Below, one piece after another: positions 8,553 through 16,785 of a DNA stretch of 40,876 nucleotides; the stretch's first letter is position 1, and every line of letters begins with the position of its first letter. Both the position numbers and the translations under genes were made by a program. Source of the stretch: an uncultured Prochlorococcus sp. (GTDB taxonomy: Bacteria; Cyanobacteriota; Cyanobacteriia; PCC-6307; Cyanobiaceae). The stretch is taken from the NCBI GenBank assembly GCA_902536455.1, contig CACAXN010000009.1, positions 1 through 40,876 of the forward strand, in the 5' to 3' direction. The notes beneath the pieces were generated by a model. The model saw nothing but the letters and a program-made list of their open reading frames with translations. It made no database searches and had not been told where the DNA came from.

Positions 8553-9230
8553 CTATTTAATACTAAAATATTTTTTAAAGTTTTCTAAAATATGTAAATA
8601 AATACCAGTAGATAATAGAAATTCAAATATTTCTTGATCATTTCTTATCTGTTCTGTTGTTGAAGCCCATGAAATATCAAAATAAAAATAAAATAAGGCT
8701 ACAAATAGAAAAAATAACGAATATTTTTTACTTGGAAATGCATTTATTTTTTTAAATCGTTTCCAACCTATCCATCCAAAAAAAATACAACAAATTTCAA
8801 AAGCGGGGTCCAGTAAGTAATTATGAAAAAAAGGCAAATTATGAAAATTGGTTTCACCTTGCACATTGATACTTGAAATCGAACTTATTCCTATACCAGT
8901 TAATCTCTCTCCCCAGCTTATTTCCTCACCGGCAATCAAAAAACAGAAGAGCGCCATTAAAAGCCAAATAATTGTATTAATTTCTCTTTTTTTCTTTTGC
9001 TTAAAAAATATCATAAAAGATAAAAAAGAGGATAAAGAATATTCAATAAACTGAATCCATTCGAGAGGGCCATCTTCACTTCTAAGCCAATCAAACCAAC
9101 TAGTTCCAATAAAAAGTTTTCCGAAAGGAAGTATATATATAAAACAATAAATAAATAATAAATAATAAATTGGGAACAGACTTACCTCTGGTGTTAATTT
9201 CCCCCAAGGTGTTTTAATTTCTTTAGTCAT
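8553..9230 (-). CDS. Multi-span membrane protein with GEEISWGER motif
   Basis: 225 residues with about six hydrophobic spans. Between spans 3 and 4 lies AGEEISWGERLTG, followed by INVQGETNFHNL; these acidic, Asn and His residues are the conserved signature of a group of uncharacterised bacterial membrane proteins. The conserved Glu/His set could bind a metal, as in CREST-type membrane hydrolases, but that is inference only. It starts at the ATG at 9228-9230. It is convergent with nothing obvious and separated from apt by a 140-base gap. Confidence 0.75.
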   Translation of the reverse strand: MTKEIKTPWGKLTPEVSLFPIYYLLFIYCFIYILPFGKLFIGTSWFDWLRSEDGPLEWIQFIEYSLSSFLSFMIFFKQKKKREINTIIWLLMALFCFLIAGEEISWGERLTGIGISSISSINVQGETNFHNLPFFHNYLLDPAFEICCIFFGWIGWKRFKKINAFPSKKYSLFFLFVALFYFYFDISWASTTEQIRNDQEIFEFLLSTGIYLHILENFKKYFSIK

Positions 9231-9371
9231 TTAAAAAGAGAATAAAAATTTCATAAATTGGAATTGAAATCTATTAGTTCAAAACAAATTTCAAGAAACT
9301 AATTTGAAAGATTTTTATATTTATGTATATTTTAAGGTTTTAAGGGTCTATAAAGATCAATTTTTAAATTA

Positions 9372-9884
9372 TCAAAAACAAATTGCTGACTCAACTGGAA
9401 AGTTAAATTTTGACCTGGCCTTAAGTTCAGTCAATTCCACAACGGTTATTAGTCCCAAAACTTCTTTACCATTTTTCTCTAGTAAATTTGAAACGCAATT
9501 TACAGTTCCCCCAGTAGCGAGAAGATCATCTACAACAGCAAATGAAGCATATTTCCTTAAGGCACTTCTTTGTAATGAAAGCGAACTTTCGCCATATTCT
9601 AAGTTGTAATTTTGTTTAATAACTTCTCCAGGCAACTTTCCTGGTTTTCTTGCAACTATCATAGGTTTAGCCGCCTGTAAAGAAATCGCTGAACCAAAAA
9701 TGAAACCCCTAGCATCTATTGAGATTATTGCTTCACAATTTTTTATGATTTTACTATTAGACATTTTTAAAATAAGATCCTTAAAGATTGCAGGCTCTTG
9801 AATAATTCCAAGTACATCCTTAAATTCAATTCCTTTTTTTGGGAAATCCTTATAGGTTAAAATTAAATCTTCTAGTTTTTTCAT
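9372..9884 (-). CDS. apt: Adenine phosphoribosyltransferase
   Basis: 170 residues, the normal length for Apt. The PRPP-binding loop is VVDDLLATGGT (about residues 117-127), preceded by the ARGFIFGSAIS segment and the ARKPGKLPGEVI flap typical of the family. It salvages adenine with PRPP to AMP in the cytosol. It begins with ATG at 9882-9884. It is a core gene and marks the left border of the tRNA-Pro island. Confidence 0.93.
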   Translation of the reverse strand: MKKLEDLILTYKDFPKKGIEFKDVLGIIQEPAIFKDLILKMSNSKIIKNCEAIISIDARGFIFGSAISLQAAKPMIVARKPGKLPGEVIKQNYNLEYGESSLSLQRSALRKYASFAVVDDLLATGGTVNCVSNLLEKNGKEVLGLITVVELTELKARSKFNFPVESAICF

Positions 9885-10035
9885 GCTTTCAATTTAAAAA
9901 GAGAATGTTCTTGTAATTATTATTATGAAATCAAATTTTAATTCATATTTTAGCTTCGAAATAATATTTTAAGACTGAATTTGGTTTCAATCAAGATTAG
10001 AGATGATTTCTGTCGCTGCAAAAGACTAATTTCTA

Positions 10036-10078
10036 GTGACAAAACATCTGTTTTTCTAGTGACAAAGTAGCGACAAAG
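10036..10078. repeat. Iterons GTGACAAA upstream of intact tRNA-Pro
   Basis: GTGACAAA at 10036, GTGACAAAG at 10059 and GCGACAAAG at 10070; the last two are spaced exactly 11 bases. The pair lies about 138 bases before the tRNA segment that is repeated in the island. That is the same distance as right-end iterons from each tRNA fragment. Confidence 0.6.
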
Positions 10079-10168
10079 ATCATTTTCTAGCCTAAAAAGT
10101 GATTTTTTATAAAATATTTAGCAATTTGGTCTTTTGTAGATGCCTGTTATGAACTAATATCTTATGAG

Positions 10169-10242
10169 CGGGGCGTGGCGCAGCTTGGTAGCGCGGGTGC
10201 TTTGGGAGCACTAGGTCGCAGGTTCGAATCCTGTCGCCCCGA
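10169..10242 (+). tRNA. tRNA-Pro (TGG), intact, island anchor
   Basis: The acceptor arm CGGGGCG pairs with CGCCCCG, discriminator A. The D-arm is GCGCAGCTTGGTAGCGC, the anticodon loop is TTTGGGA (anticodon TGG), and the T-loop is GTTCGAAT. It is 74 nt long. Bases 10197-10240 (anticodon arm to 3' end) recur six more times downstream, so this gene is the integration target of the island. Confidence 0.96.
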
Positions 10243-10295
10243 TCAGTTATTGCAGTAGGTTTGAGATATTGACTAATCGTCTTAATATAAGATTT

Positions 10296-10319
10296 GCCCC
10301 TCTAGTAGCCCCTCCTGAG
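10296..10319. repeat. Unit A left iteron pair
   Basis: GCCCCTCT at 10296 and GCCCCTCC at 10308, period 12. They match the triplet at the other end of the unit; both continue into TGA and then a TGCTATT. Confidence 0.7.
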
Positions 10320-10383
10320 CTATAGCTTGCTATTACTTGCACCTATTGGTGCTCCCTTTGCCTCTCAAATATTTTGAGAGATT

Positions 10384-11295
10384 TTAAAAGGTTTGAAATT
10401 TAGGAGTGAATGGACCACTTCCAAACTCGACGTCATATGGATTATTTCCACCAAATACAGATACTCCTCTATCAGTAATTGTGAAAGTTACCTCTAAACC
10501 TTGAGTTTGTTCAGAAATTACAACATCATTTGTTGGTGAAAATACTCCAAATAATCTTGTTGAATCTCCGCAGTTAGCTTGGGTAGTCCCTGTATAAGTA
10601 CTACCACTTACAGAAGCCAACAATGCTTTCATTGTGCCTGTCACCCCAGTACTAAAAGTTTCGGAAGCAGCCATTAATCTATTACTTTCAACTGGTTCAC
10701 ATGAGCTACCCTTATCAAAATCTACTAATTTTTCCTCCCATTCTTCATAATTAGATTCATCAGTATCAGAAACGCCGTTTTCTACTCCACTTTGTATGAC
10801 ACCCTTTGAATAATAAGTAGTACCTCCCAAGGTATAAGAACCTTTTAATCCAAAAACATTTTTTATTTTTATATAAGCATGGCCATAGCTTCCGGTTGGT
10901 GGTCTCAAATTAGTACCTCCTGTGAGAGCCTGTGCTGCTCCACCAGCAAGATCAAGCGTAACTCCATTTTCATTTATAAAAGTTGCAGAACAAGAGCTCT
11001 CATTTATCGCATAATCAGTCGTTACATCGCCATTCTCTGCCACGGTTGTAGTTGCTAAAGGATCAGCAGTACATAAGCCCATCTCATAAACAGTAATTTT
11101 GTAGGCATCAGGAGTTATATAGCAACTACCATTACTATTAAAATATGAACTGCTAGGGTTGGTAGGACATGCATTTGCAGATACTTTATTCGTTGAACTA
11201 AGTAAAGAGGCAATAAAACAGAATCCTAGACCTGATAAAGTTTTTAAGAAATTCTTAGAAATCAACTTCATTTTAGTTTTTTTGTTTTTAAGCAT
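10384..11295 (-). CDS. Secreted Cys-containing surface protein
   Basis: 303 residues. A basic N-terminus and hydrophobic core (LSGLGFCFIASLLSS, cut near VSA-NAC) form a signal peptide. The mature part is Ser/Thr/Gly-rich with scattered Cys (ACPTNP, GSCYI, GLC, SSC) that may pair as disulfides, and it shows segments such as YKITVYEMGLC and HAYIKIKNVFG. No catalytic motif is recognised. It begins 5 bases after the stop of the barrel protein on the same strand, so the pair is almost certainly one operon. A partner or passenger for that barrel is a reasonable guess, not shown. An inner start (MKLISKN) is also possible. Confidence 0.75.
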   Translation of the reverse strand: MLKNKKTKMKLISKNFLKTLSGLGFCFIASLLSSTNKVSANACPTNPSSSYFNSNGSCYITPDAYKITVYEMGLCTADPLATTTVAENGDVTTDYAINESSCSATFINENGVTLDLAGGAAQALTGGTNLRPPTGSYGHAYIKIKNVFGLKGSYTLGGTTYYSKGVIQSGVENGVSDTDESNYEEWEEKLVDFDKGSSCEPVESNRLMAASETFSTGVTGTMKALLASVSGSTYTGTTQANCGDSTRLFGVFSPTNDVVISEQTQGLEVTFTITDRGVSVFGGNNPYDVEFGSGPFTPKFQTF

Positions 11296-11300
11296 TTTGA

Positions 11301-12509
11301 TTAAACTCCTTTAGCTCGATTTTGGAATGTACCTGATGACCTCTCTAGAAGAACATCATATTTACGTTTTACAGGTTGAGTCATTTGAGTAATCATATTT
11401 TTCTTATAATCTTTTTTGCCAAATATCACTGGGCTGCCTGTGATATTCATTCTTAATCCAAAAAAAGTCTCATCTGTTCCAGGTAATGAAGTATTAACAG
11501 TTGTAGAAGCTGCGGAGATTTCATTAGAGACCCAAGCTTCAAGACCAACATGAGGAGTGGCTTGCCAACTAACAGAACCTTCTAAACCAGAATTATCTTG
11601 CGTATTTTTGTAGTCCCAGTTAAATCCTCTTACAAAGAAAGCAAGTTCTGGGTTATTTGGTAATCTGTAACCTACTTCCACATCCCATCCTGGTACTACT
11701 CTCTCTTTGTAGGAAACACCTTTTATAGTTACATCTTTTTCATCAGTTATTGACATATACCAGTTATTTCTAAATTCAAAATCTTTCCAGAAATATTCTC
11801 CACCTAATCCAAGTCTGCTATGGGCATCACTATAATCAGTCATTCTGTAATCCCAGAACGCATTAGCTCCAACCATAGAAATATCATTGGGACGATTTCT
11901 AATCCCTAAACCAAGGTTAATAGTGGAACCATCTGCATTTGTAGCAGTAGCAAATCTTGCTTGAGAGAAGGCAAGAGTCTTTAAATCACCCTCATCATCT
12001 TTTGCAAGTTCACTAAGTTTCATCAAACTATTTATTGAGAAGCTTGTATCAGATTCTGTTCCTCCAGAAATATTTACGGTTGTCTGAGCAAAAAATGGAA
12101 TGCTTTGAATAGAACTATTAGCAGTTGAATTTACAAAGTCATATCCGGCATCAGCTAATATTCTTTTACCATCACTAAACATCAGATCAGTATATTCACT
12201 GCCTTCTGCGCCATTATTCATTAAAGGAACAAACTTAGTTGAATAAGTTGCTCCATTAATTATGTATTCATCTAATTTGTCTTTTGGTTTATAACTATTT
12301 TTGGAATTTAAACAATTTTCAACAGCAGCTTTATTTAAATTGCAATTAGCTTGAGCATAATTTTTATTATTTAAAATTTTCTCCTCATTTTGTATTTGCA
12401 AATCAGCAAAAGCAAAAGGGACATTACCTATTAGAAAAGTTGCTAATGCTATTTGTAAATATTGATTTTTAATCAAAGTTATATTTAGAGTTACATTATT
12501 TATAAACAA
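11301..12509 (-). CDS. Inverse-autotransporter-type (intimin/invasin-like) beta-barrel protein
   Basis: 402 residues with an N-terminal hydrophobic export signal ending near AFA-DLQ. Residues ~140-370 match the inverse autotransporter barrel pattern: GANAFWDYR, SRLGLGGEYFWKDFEFRNNW, then GWDVEVGYRLPNNPELAFFV. In that family the barrel sits in the outer membrane and exports a C-terminal adhesin. Here only ~30 residues follow the barrel, so there is no large passenger. The next gene encodes a secreted protein of 303 residues, which might be a separated passenger. First gene of the unit A operon. Confidence 0.75.
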   Translation of the reverse strand: MFINNVTLNITLIKNQYLQIALATFLIGNVPFAFADLQIQNEEKILNNKNYAQANCNLNKAAVENCLNSKNSYKPKDKLDEYIINGATYSTKFVPLMNNGAEGSEYTDLMFSDGKRILADAGYDFVNSTANSSIQSIPFFAQTTVNISGGTESDTSFSINSLMKLSELAKDDEGDLKTLAFSQARFATATNADGSTINLGLGIRNRPNDISMVGANAFWDYRMTDYSDAHSRLGLGGEYFWKDFEFRNNWYMSITDEKDVTIKGVSYKERVVPGWDVEVGYRLPNNPELAFFVRGFNWDYKNTQDNSGLEGSVSWQATPHVGLEAWVSNEISAASTTVNTSLPGTDETFFGLRMNITGSPVIFGKKDYKKNMITQMTQPVKRKYDVLLERSSGTFQNRAKGV

Positions 12510-12606
12510 AAAAATTTAAATTATCTACAAATTTTAGTATATTAATGTAATTCAATTAAAGGTAAATTTAAACCCAATATTCTCTGAGGCACTAGGTTGT
12601 TAAAGA

Positions 12607-12638
12607 GCCCCTCCAAGAGCCCCTCCAAGAGCCCCTCC
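12607..12638. repeat. Unit A right iteron triplet
   Basis: GCCCCTCC at 12607, 12619 and 12631, exact period 12, followed by TGACTAATATC. Same motif and orientation as the left end of the unit. Confidence 0.8.
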
Positions 12639-12761
12639 TGACTAATATCATGCTATTTCAAGCAATATCAAGACCTCTTTTCTGTCTCAAAATTGATTAG
12701 CGATCAGAAAAATATTTAGTGATAGTAACTGTTCTTATAATTCTCTATGAAAATATCCCGA

Positions 12762-12805
12762 GTGCTTTGGGAGCACTAGGTCGCAGGTTCGAATCCTGTC
12801 GCCCC
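12762..12805 (+). repeat. tRNA-Pro fragment 1 (att-like)
   Basis: 44 bases identical to 10197-10240 of the intact tRNA-Pro, from the anticodon arm to the acceptor 3' strand. The 5' half is missing, so this is not a tRNA gene. Confidence 0.9.
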
Positions 12806-12837
12806 AATTGACTTCTCAAGATTCTCAAAAACGTTTC

Positions 12838-12857
12838 GGGCGAGGAATGGGCGAGGA
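12838..12857. repeat. Unit B left iteron pair
   Basis: GGGCGAGGA at 12838 and 12849, period 11. A second 12-base echo (ATAACTTTGA ATAACTTTGG) follows directly. Confidence 0.75.
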
Positions 12858-13010
12858 TTTGTATAACTTTGAATAACTTTGGAGGGTATCTCAACAGTTT
12901 TTAAGATGAATATGCCTGAATTATATTATTTTAATATTCTAAGATTTCCCACATTATTTAATGTTTGATTAAAATTAGAAGAATGAACCTAAAACATTAA
13001 TATTTAATTT

Positions 13011-13628
13011 TTGGACCTTGAAACTCTTACACAAAAATTTCAATCATACAGTGGATTAGTTTTAGTTTTTTTTATTGCAGTACACCTTGCAGGAGTTATT
13101 TTTGCAGGAATTAATCCTGATGCTTTTGAAATATACGCGTCAAATTTACATTCAAGTTTATTTTTAACTTATTCTGAAATAGTACTTGCTATAACATTCA
13201 CAATTCATATTTTTCTAACATTAAAAAAGGTTTTAAAAAATAGATCAATTGGTAATAAAGCAATATTAAAGACTAGGAGAAATGATTACCTAGGAGTACT
13301 TGCATCCAAAGTTCAACCTTTTACAGGCGTAATCTTAGCTTCCTTTTTAATAATTCATCTCTTGCAATTGAGATTCCCTAGACCAGGCGATAACTTGGAG
13401 TTAATTTCTCTAAAAAATAAATTGGGAGGTGTTCATATTTTAGTTCTTTATTCTTTAGCATCAATCTCACTTTTTTTTCATATGGTACAAGGTATTGAAT
13501 CAGGCCATAGAAGTTTAGGGATCTTAAGTCAAAGTAATTCGTTAAACATAAGATATATAAGTAGATTTATATCTATATTTTTTGGACTTTCTTATTTAAT
13601 AATGACTTTTTACCTAAGATTTAAATAA
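13011..13628 (+). CDS. sdhC: Succinate dehydrogenase cytochrome b subunit
   Basis: 205 residues, about five membrane spans. This is the single-subunit cytochrome b of B-type succinate dehydrogenase/fumarate reductase. His25, His66, His116 and His157 lie in spans at intervals of 41, 50 and 41, as expected for two hemes. HLAGVIFAG and HMVQGIESGHRS are family-like. It anchors SdhAB and passes electrons to or from quinone. The start is a TTG; no in-frame ATG exists before the first span. sdhA starts 4 bases after its stop, so sdhC leads the operon. This type is common in Bacteroidetes and Bacilli, so transfer into this genome is plausible. Confidence 0.88.
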   Translation: MDLETLTQKFQSYSGLVLVFFIAVHLAGVIFAGINPDAFEIYASNLHSSLFLTYSEIVLAITFTIHIFLTLKKVLKNRSIGNKAILKTRRNDYLGVLASKVQPFTGVILASFLIIHLLQLRFPRPGDNLELISLKNKLGGVHILVLYSLASISLFFHMVQGIESGHRSLGILSQSNSLNIRYISRFISIFFGLSYLIMTFYLRFK

Positions 13629-13632
13629 TAAA

Positions 13633-15558
13633 ATGAATAACGTCATTAATCCAAATTTACCAACCGGAGAAGTAGAAGGAGCGTGGCAAAAAACAGTTAA
13701 AAACCTATCAAATCTTACTACTGAAAAGAAAAATAAATTTGAAATTATTATTGTAGGATGCGGCTTATCAGGCAGTTCTGCTGCAGCTACTCTCGCTGAG
13801 GAAGGATTTAAGATTAAACTTCTCACCTATCATGATAGTCCCAGAAGAGCACACTCAGTATCAGCCCAAGGAGGTATTAATGCTGCAAGATCATTATCAG
13901 ATGAAGAAAATAAAGTTGTTATAGATCAATTATTTAAAGACACCGTACTTGGGGGAGATTTTAGAGCAAGAGAAGCAAGTTGCCAACGTCTTTCTGAATT
14001 AAGTAGTTCAATAATTGATCAATGTGTCTCACAAGGTGTGCCTTTTGCTCGTGAATATGATGGAACTCTTGCTACTCGTAGATTTGGAGGTGCTGTAGTT
14101 AGTCGAACTTTTTACGCCCGAGGTCAAACAGGGCAACAGTTACTATATGGAGCTTACCAATCCTTATCTAGACAGGTGAATCTTGGAAATATTGAACTTA
14201 TAACAAAAAGAGATGTACTTGATTTAGTAATTGTGAATGATATTGCAAGAGGAGTAATTGCAAGAAATTTAATTAATGGAAATTTAGAGACTTATAAAGG
14301 ACATTGTGTTGTTTTAGCAACTGGTGGATATAGCAACGTATATTACCTATCAACAAATTCATTAAAATCGAATGCCACCGCAATTTGGAGGGCCCACAAA
14401 AGGGGGGCAAATTTTGCAAATCCCTCTTTCACACAAATACACCCAACATGTATACCTCCTGGAGATATTTATCAAAGCAAATTAACTTTAATGAGCGAAA
14501 GTCTAAGGAATGATGGAAGGATTTGGTTACCAAAAAAAATTGATTCCAAAGATGATCCTGAAAATATTCCAGAACATGAAAGAGACTATTTTCTGGAAAG
14601 ACAATATCCTAAATATGGGAATTTAGTTCCTAGAGATGTCGCCTCTAGAAGAGCAAGAGAGATCTGTGAAAAAGGTTTTGGTATTGGTTTTGGTGGTAAA
14701 GGAGTATATCTTGACTTACAAGACTCAATAAAAAAAGATGGATTAAAGGTAATAAAGGCTAAATATGGGAATTTATTAGAGATGTATGAACGAATTGTTG
14801 GTGAAGATCCAACAAAAGTACCTATGAAGATTTATCCAGCCCCTCATTACACAATGGGTGGATTATGGGTTGATTACAATTTAATGAGCAATATTGATGG
14901 CCTTTTCGTTTTAGGAGAGGCTAACTATTCTGTGCATGGCGCTAATCGGCTAGGAGCAAATGCTTTATTGCAATGCTTGTGTGATGGATACTTTATATCA
15001 CCAAAAACTATCACCTCTTGGTTAGCAAATAATAAGGGGATAGATAACAGAAGAATTGATGAGGCTTGTAAAGAGGCTTTAAATTACGTCGATAAAAAAA
15101 TAAAAGCTTTACTAAAAATAAAAGGTGAAAAACCTGTTGACTATTTCCACAGAGCACTAGGAGAAATAATGATCTCAAAATGCGGTATTAGTAGAAATAG
15201 AAATGACCTGAAATCTGCCCTTGAAGAAGTAGAAATTTTAAGTAATAATTTTTATTCAAATTTAAAAATACCTGAAACAAATTCTGGTTTAAATGTAGAG
15301 CTTGAGAAAGCTTTAAGGCTAGAAGACTTTATTGAACTCTCAATACTAATGATTAAAGATGCTATTGAAAGGGAGGAATCATGCGGAGCCCATTTCAGAG
15401 AAGAATATCAAACTAAGGAAGGAGAAGCCAAGAGAAATGATGACCTTTTCTCCCACATAGCAGTTTGGAAATTTAATTCTGACAATAATTCTCACATGAG
15501 ATTTTCTGAAGACCTAAACTTCAAAAAGATTAACTTAAATACTAGAAACTATAAATGA
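13633..15558 (+). CDS. sdhA: Succinate dehydrogenase flavoprotein subunit
   Basis: 641 residues. The FAD-binding strand is IIIVGCGLSGSSAAATLAEE (residues 38-57). RRAHSVSAQGGINAA contains His74, which carries the covalent FAD in this family. Substrate-site landmarks are PTCIPPGD, LMSESLRNDGR and HYTMGGLWVDYN. The enzyme oxidises succinate to fumarate (or runs in reverse) at the membrane. The length and the R-R-AHSV motif fit the B-type enzyme. It overlaps sdhB by ATGA, which indicates translational coupling. Confidence 0.96.
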   Translation: MNNVINPNLPTGEVEGAWQKTVKNLSNLTTEKKNKFEIIIVGCGLSGSSAAATLAEEGFKIKLLTYHDSPRRAHSVSAQGGINAARSLSDEENKVVIDQLFKDTVLGGDFRAREASCQRLSELSSSIIDQCVSQGVPFAREYDGTLATRRFGGAVVSRTFYARGQTGQQLLYGAYQSLSRQVNLGNIELITKRDVLDLVIVNDIARGVIARNLINGNLETYKGHCVVLATGGYSNVYYLSTNSLKSNATAIWRAHKRGANFANPSFTQIHPTCIPPGDIYQSKLTLMSESLRNDGRIWLPKKIDSKDDPENIPEHERDYFLERQYPKYGNLVPRDVASRRAREICEKGFGIGFGGKGVYLDLQDSIKKDGLKVIKAKYGNLLEMYERIVGEDPTKVPMKIYPAPHYTMGGLWVDYNLMSNIDGLFVLGEANYSVHGANRLGANALLQCLCDGYFISPKTITSWLANNKGIDNRRIDEACKEALNYVDKKIKALLKIKGEKPVDYFHRALGEIMISKCGISRNRNDLKSALEEVEILSNNFYSNLKIPETNSGLNVELEKALRLEDFIELSILMIKDAIEREESCGAHFREEYQTKEGEAKRNDDLFSHIAVWKFNSDNNSHMRFSEDLNFKKINLNTRNYK

Positions 15559-16286
15559 AAGATTTTATTTCTGTTAAATTTAAAGTTTGGAGGCAAGTTA
15601 GCAATGAATCTAATGGGTCATATGAAGAATTTAGTTTAGAAAAAGTATCTGTAAAAATATCTTTACTCGAAGCCTTAGATCAATTGAATGAAGAATTAAC
15701 AACTAAGAATATTAGGCCCGTTACCTTTGATCATGACTGTAGAGAGGGAATATGTGGAAGTTGTGGTTTTTTAGTAAATGGTCAACCTCATGGGCCAAAA
15801 AAAGGTACAACTACTTGTCAGCTTTATATGAGAAATTTTAAAGATAATGCTTTGATAATCCTTGAACCATGGCGAGCAAAATCATTCCCAATTATCCAAG
15901 ACTTGTCAGTAGATAGAAATGCATTGGATAAATTAATTATTTCGGGTGGTTATTTTTCTACCGAGACTGGCAACGTACCCGATGCCAATTTAATTCCAAT
16001 AAGTCCTAAAAAAGCATTTTCGTCTTTTGAAACTGCTACGTGTATAGGTTGTGGGGCGTGTGTTGCAGGATGTAAAAATGCATCATCAAGTCTTTTTGTA
16101 GCGGCAAAACTAGCTCATTTAGGACAACTCCCTCAAGGTATTAATGGTAAAAAAGAAAGGTCAATAAAAATGCGAAAACAAATGACTATTGAAGGTTTTG
16201 GTCAATGTAGTAATAATCTTGAATGCGAGGCTGTTTGTCCCAAAGAAATATCCGCCGATTGGATTAGCTGGATGAATAAAAGTTAA
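15555..16286 (+). CDS. sdhB: Succinate dehydrogenase iron-sulfur subunit
   Basis: 243 residues with all ligands in place. The 2Fe-2S cluster is bound by C62, C67 and C70 (CREGICGSC) and C88. The 4Fe-4S cluster is bound by C163, C166 and C169, with C173 and C224/C228 sharing the second group. The 3Fe-4S cluster uses CSNNLECEAVC. It relays electrons from the flavin to the cytochrome. Its start overlaps the sdhA stop (ATGA). Last gene of the operon; unit-end iterons begin 44 bases later. Confidence 0.95.
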   Translation: MKDFISVKFKVWRQVSNESNGSYEEFSLEKVSVKISLLEALDQLNEELTTKNIRPVTFDHDCREGICGSCGFLVNGQPHGPKKGTTTCQLYMRNFKDNALIILEPWRAKSFPIIQDLSVDRNALDKLIISGGYFSTETGNVPDANLIPISPKKAFSSFETATCIGCGACVAGCKNASSSLFVAAKLAHLGQLPQGINGKKERSIKMRKQMTIEGFGQCSNNLECEAVCPKEISADWISWMNKS

Positions 16287-16329
16287 GAAAGTTCTTTGAA
16301 TTAAATTTATAAAACCTTTTTTAAATTGC

Positions 16330-16349
16330 GGGCGATAAACGGGCGAGGA
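16330..16349. repeat. Unit B right iteron pair
   Basis: GGGCGATAA at 16330 and GGGCGAGGA at 16341, period 11. The second copy equals the left-end motif. Confidence 0.75.
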
Positions 16350-16478
16350 ATTTTATCTTTATGGATAAATTTGTATACCTTTGACCTATTTCTGAGAATA
16401 ACAACCTCTCTAAAATTACAACTTACTTGTCACAGCCTAACTTGTTTATTAAGATTACTTCCTCAAATTGGAGGGCGA

Positions 16479-16522
16479 GTGCTTTGGGAGCACTAAGTCG
16501 CAGGTTCGAATCCTGTCGCCCC
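16479..16522 (+). repeat. tRNA-Pro fragment 2 (att-like)
   Basis: 43 of 44 bases match 10197-10240; the one change is A for G in CTAAGTCG. Similarity goes on past the fragment: GATCAGTTAT.GCAGT is shared with the bases after the intact tRNA. Confidence 0.9.
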
Positions 16523-16576
16523 GATCAGTTATAGCAGTGAGTCTCAGCTAATAATATATTTACCCTAAAAAGTAGA

Positions 16577-16598
16577 GTGCCCAAAAAGTGCCCAAAAA
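16577..16598. repeat. Unit C left iteron pair
   Basis: GTGCCCAAAAA at 16577 and again at 16588, exact period 11. Confidence 0.8.
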
Positions 16599-16700
16599 TT
16601 ATTTTCTCCAGAATAATTGGCATAACTTTAGAATAAAGTTTGGTATTTCGTTCTACCCGACTTGGCGTAACTTAAAGGGGTTTTCTCTCGCCCCATTTTT

Positions 16701-16719
16701 GCAAGTAGTAAGCGTTTCA
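16701..16719 (-). pseudogene. Remnant of a signal-peptide gene start (KRLLLA)
   Basis: The 19-base word GCAAGTAGTAAGCGTTTCA reads on the minus strand as the codons KRLLLA, preceded by GTG. The reading then runs into unrelated sequence. The same word occurs at 17668 and 22727, where the ATG is intact. Confidence 0.4.
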
Positions 16720-16785
16720 CAAAAAAACAGCTAAGGATAATAGATTTTATTTAAGATATAAAAACAAAAATTTCGGGAGTATTAA

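Larger units (their letters stand above)
10243..12805. mobile_element. Integrated unit A (surface proteins)
   Basis: Bounded on the left by the intact tRNA-Pro and on the right by tRNA fragment 1. GCCCCTCC iterons sit inside both ends (10296 and 12607). Cargo is two minus-strand genes for exported proteins. No recombinase is present. Boundaries are inferred from the repeats. Confidence 0.7.
12806..16522. mobile_element. Integrated unit B (succinate dehydrogenase)
   Basis: Lies between tRNA-Pro fragments 1 and 2, with GGGCGAGGA-type iterons inside both ends (12838 and 16330). The only cargo is the sdhCAB operon. No mobility gene. Confidence 0.7.

Noticed and set aside
9304-9609. 101-residue plus-strand ORF
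   Set aside because: It is antisense to apt, which has clear family motifs.
12762-12805. tRNA-Pro gene call at this and the other five fragments
   Set aside because: Only the anticodon arm to the 3' end is present; the acceptor 5' strand and the D-arm are missing, so none can fold as a tRNA.
13614-13826. 70-residue minus-strand ORF
   Set aside because: Antisense to the start of sdhA.
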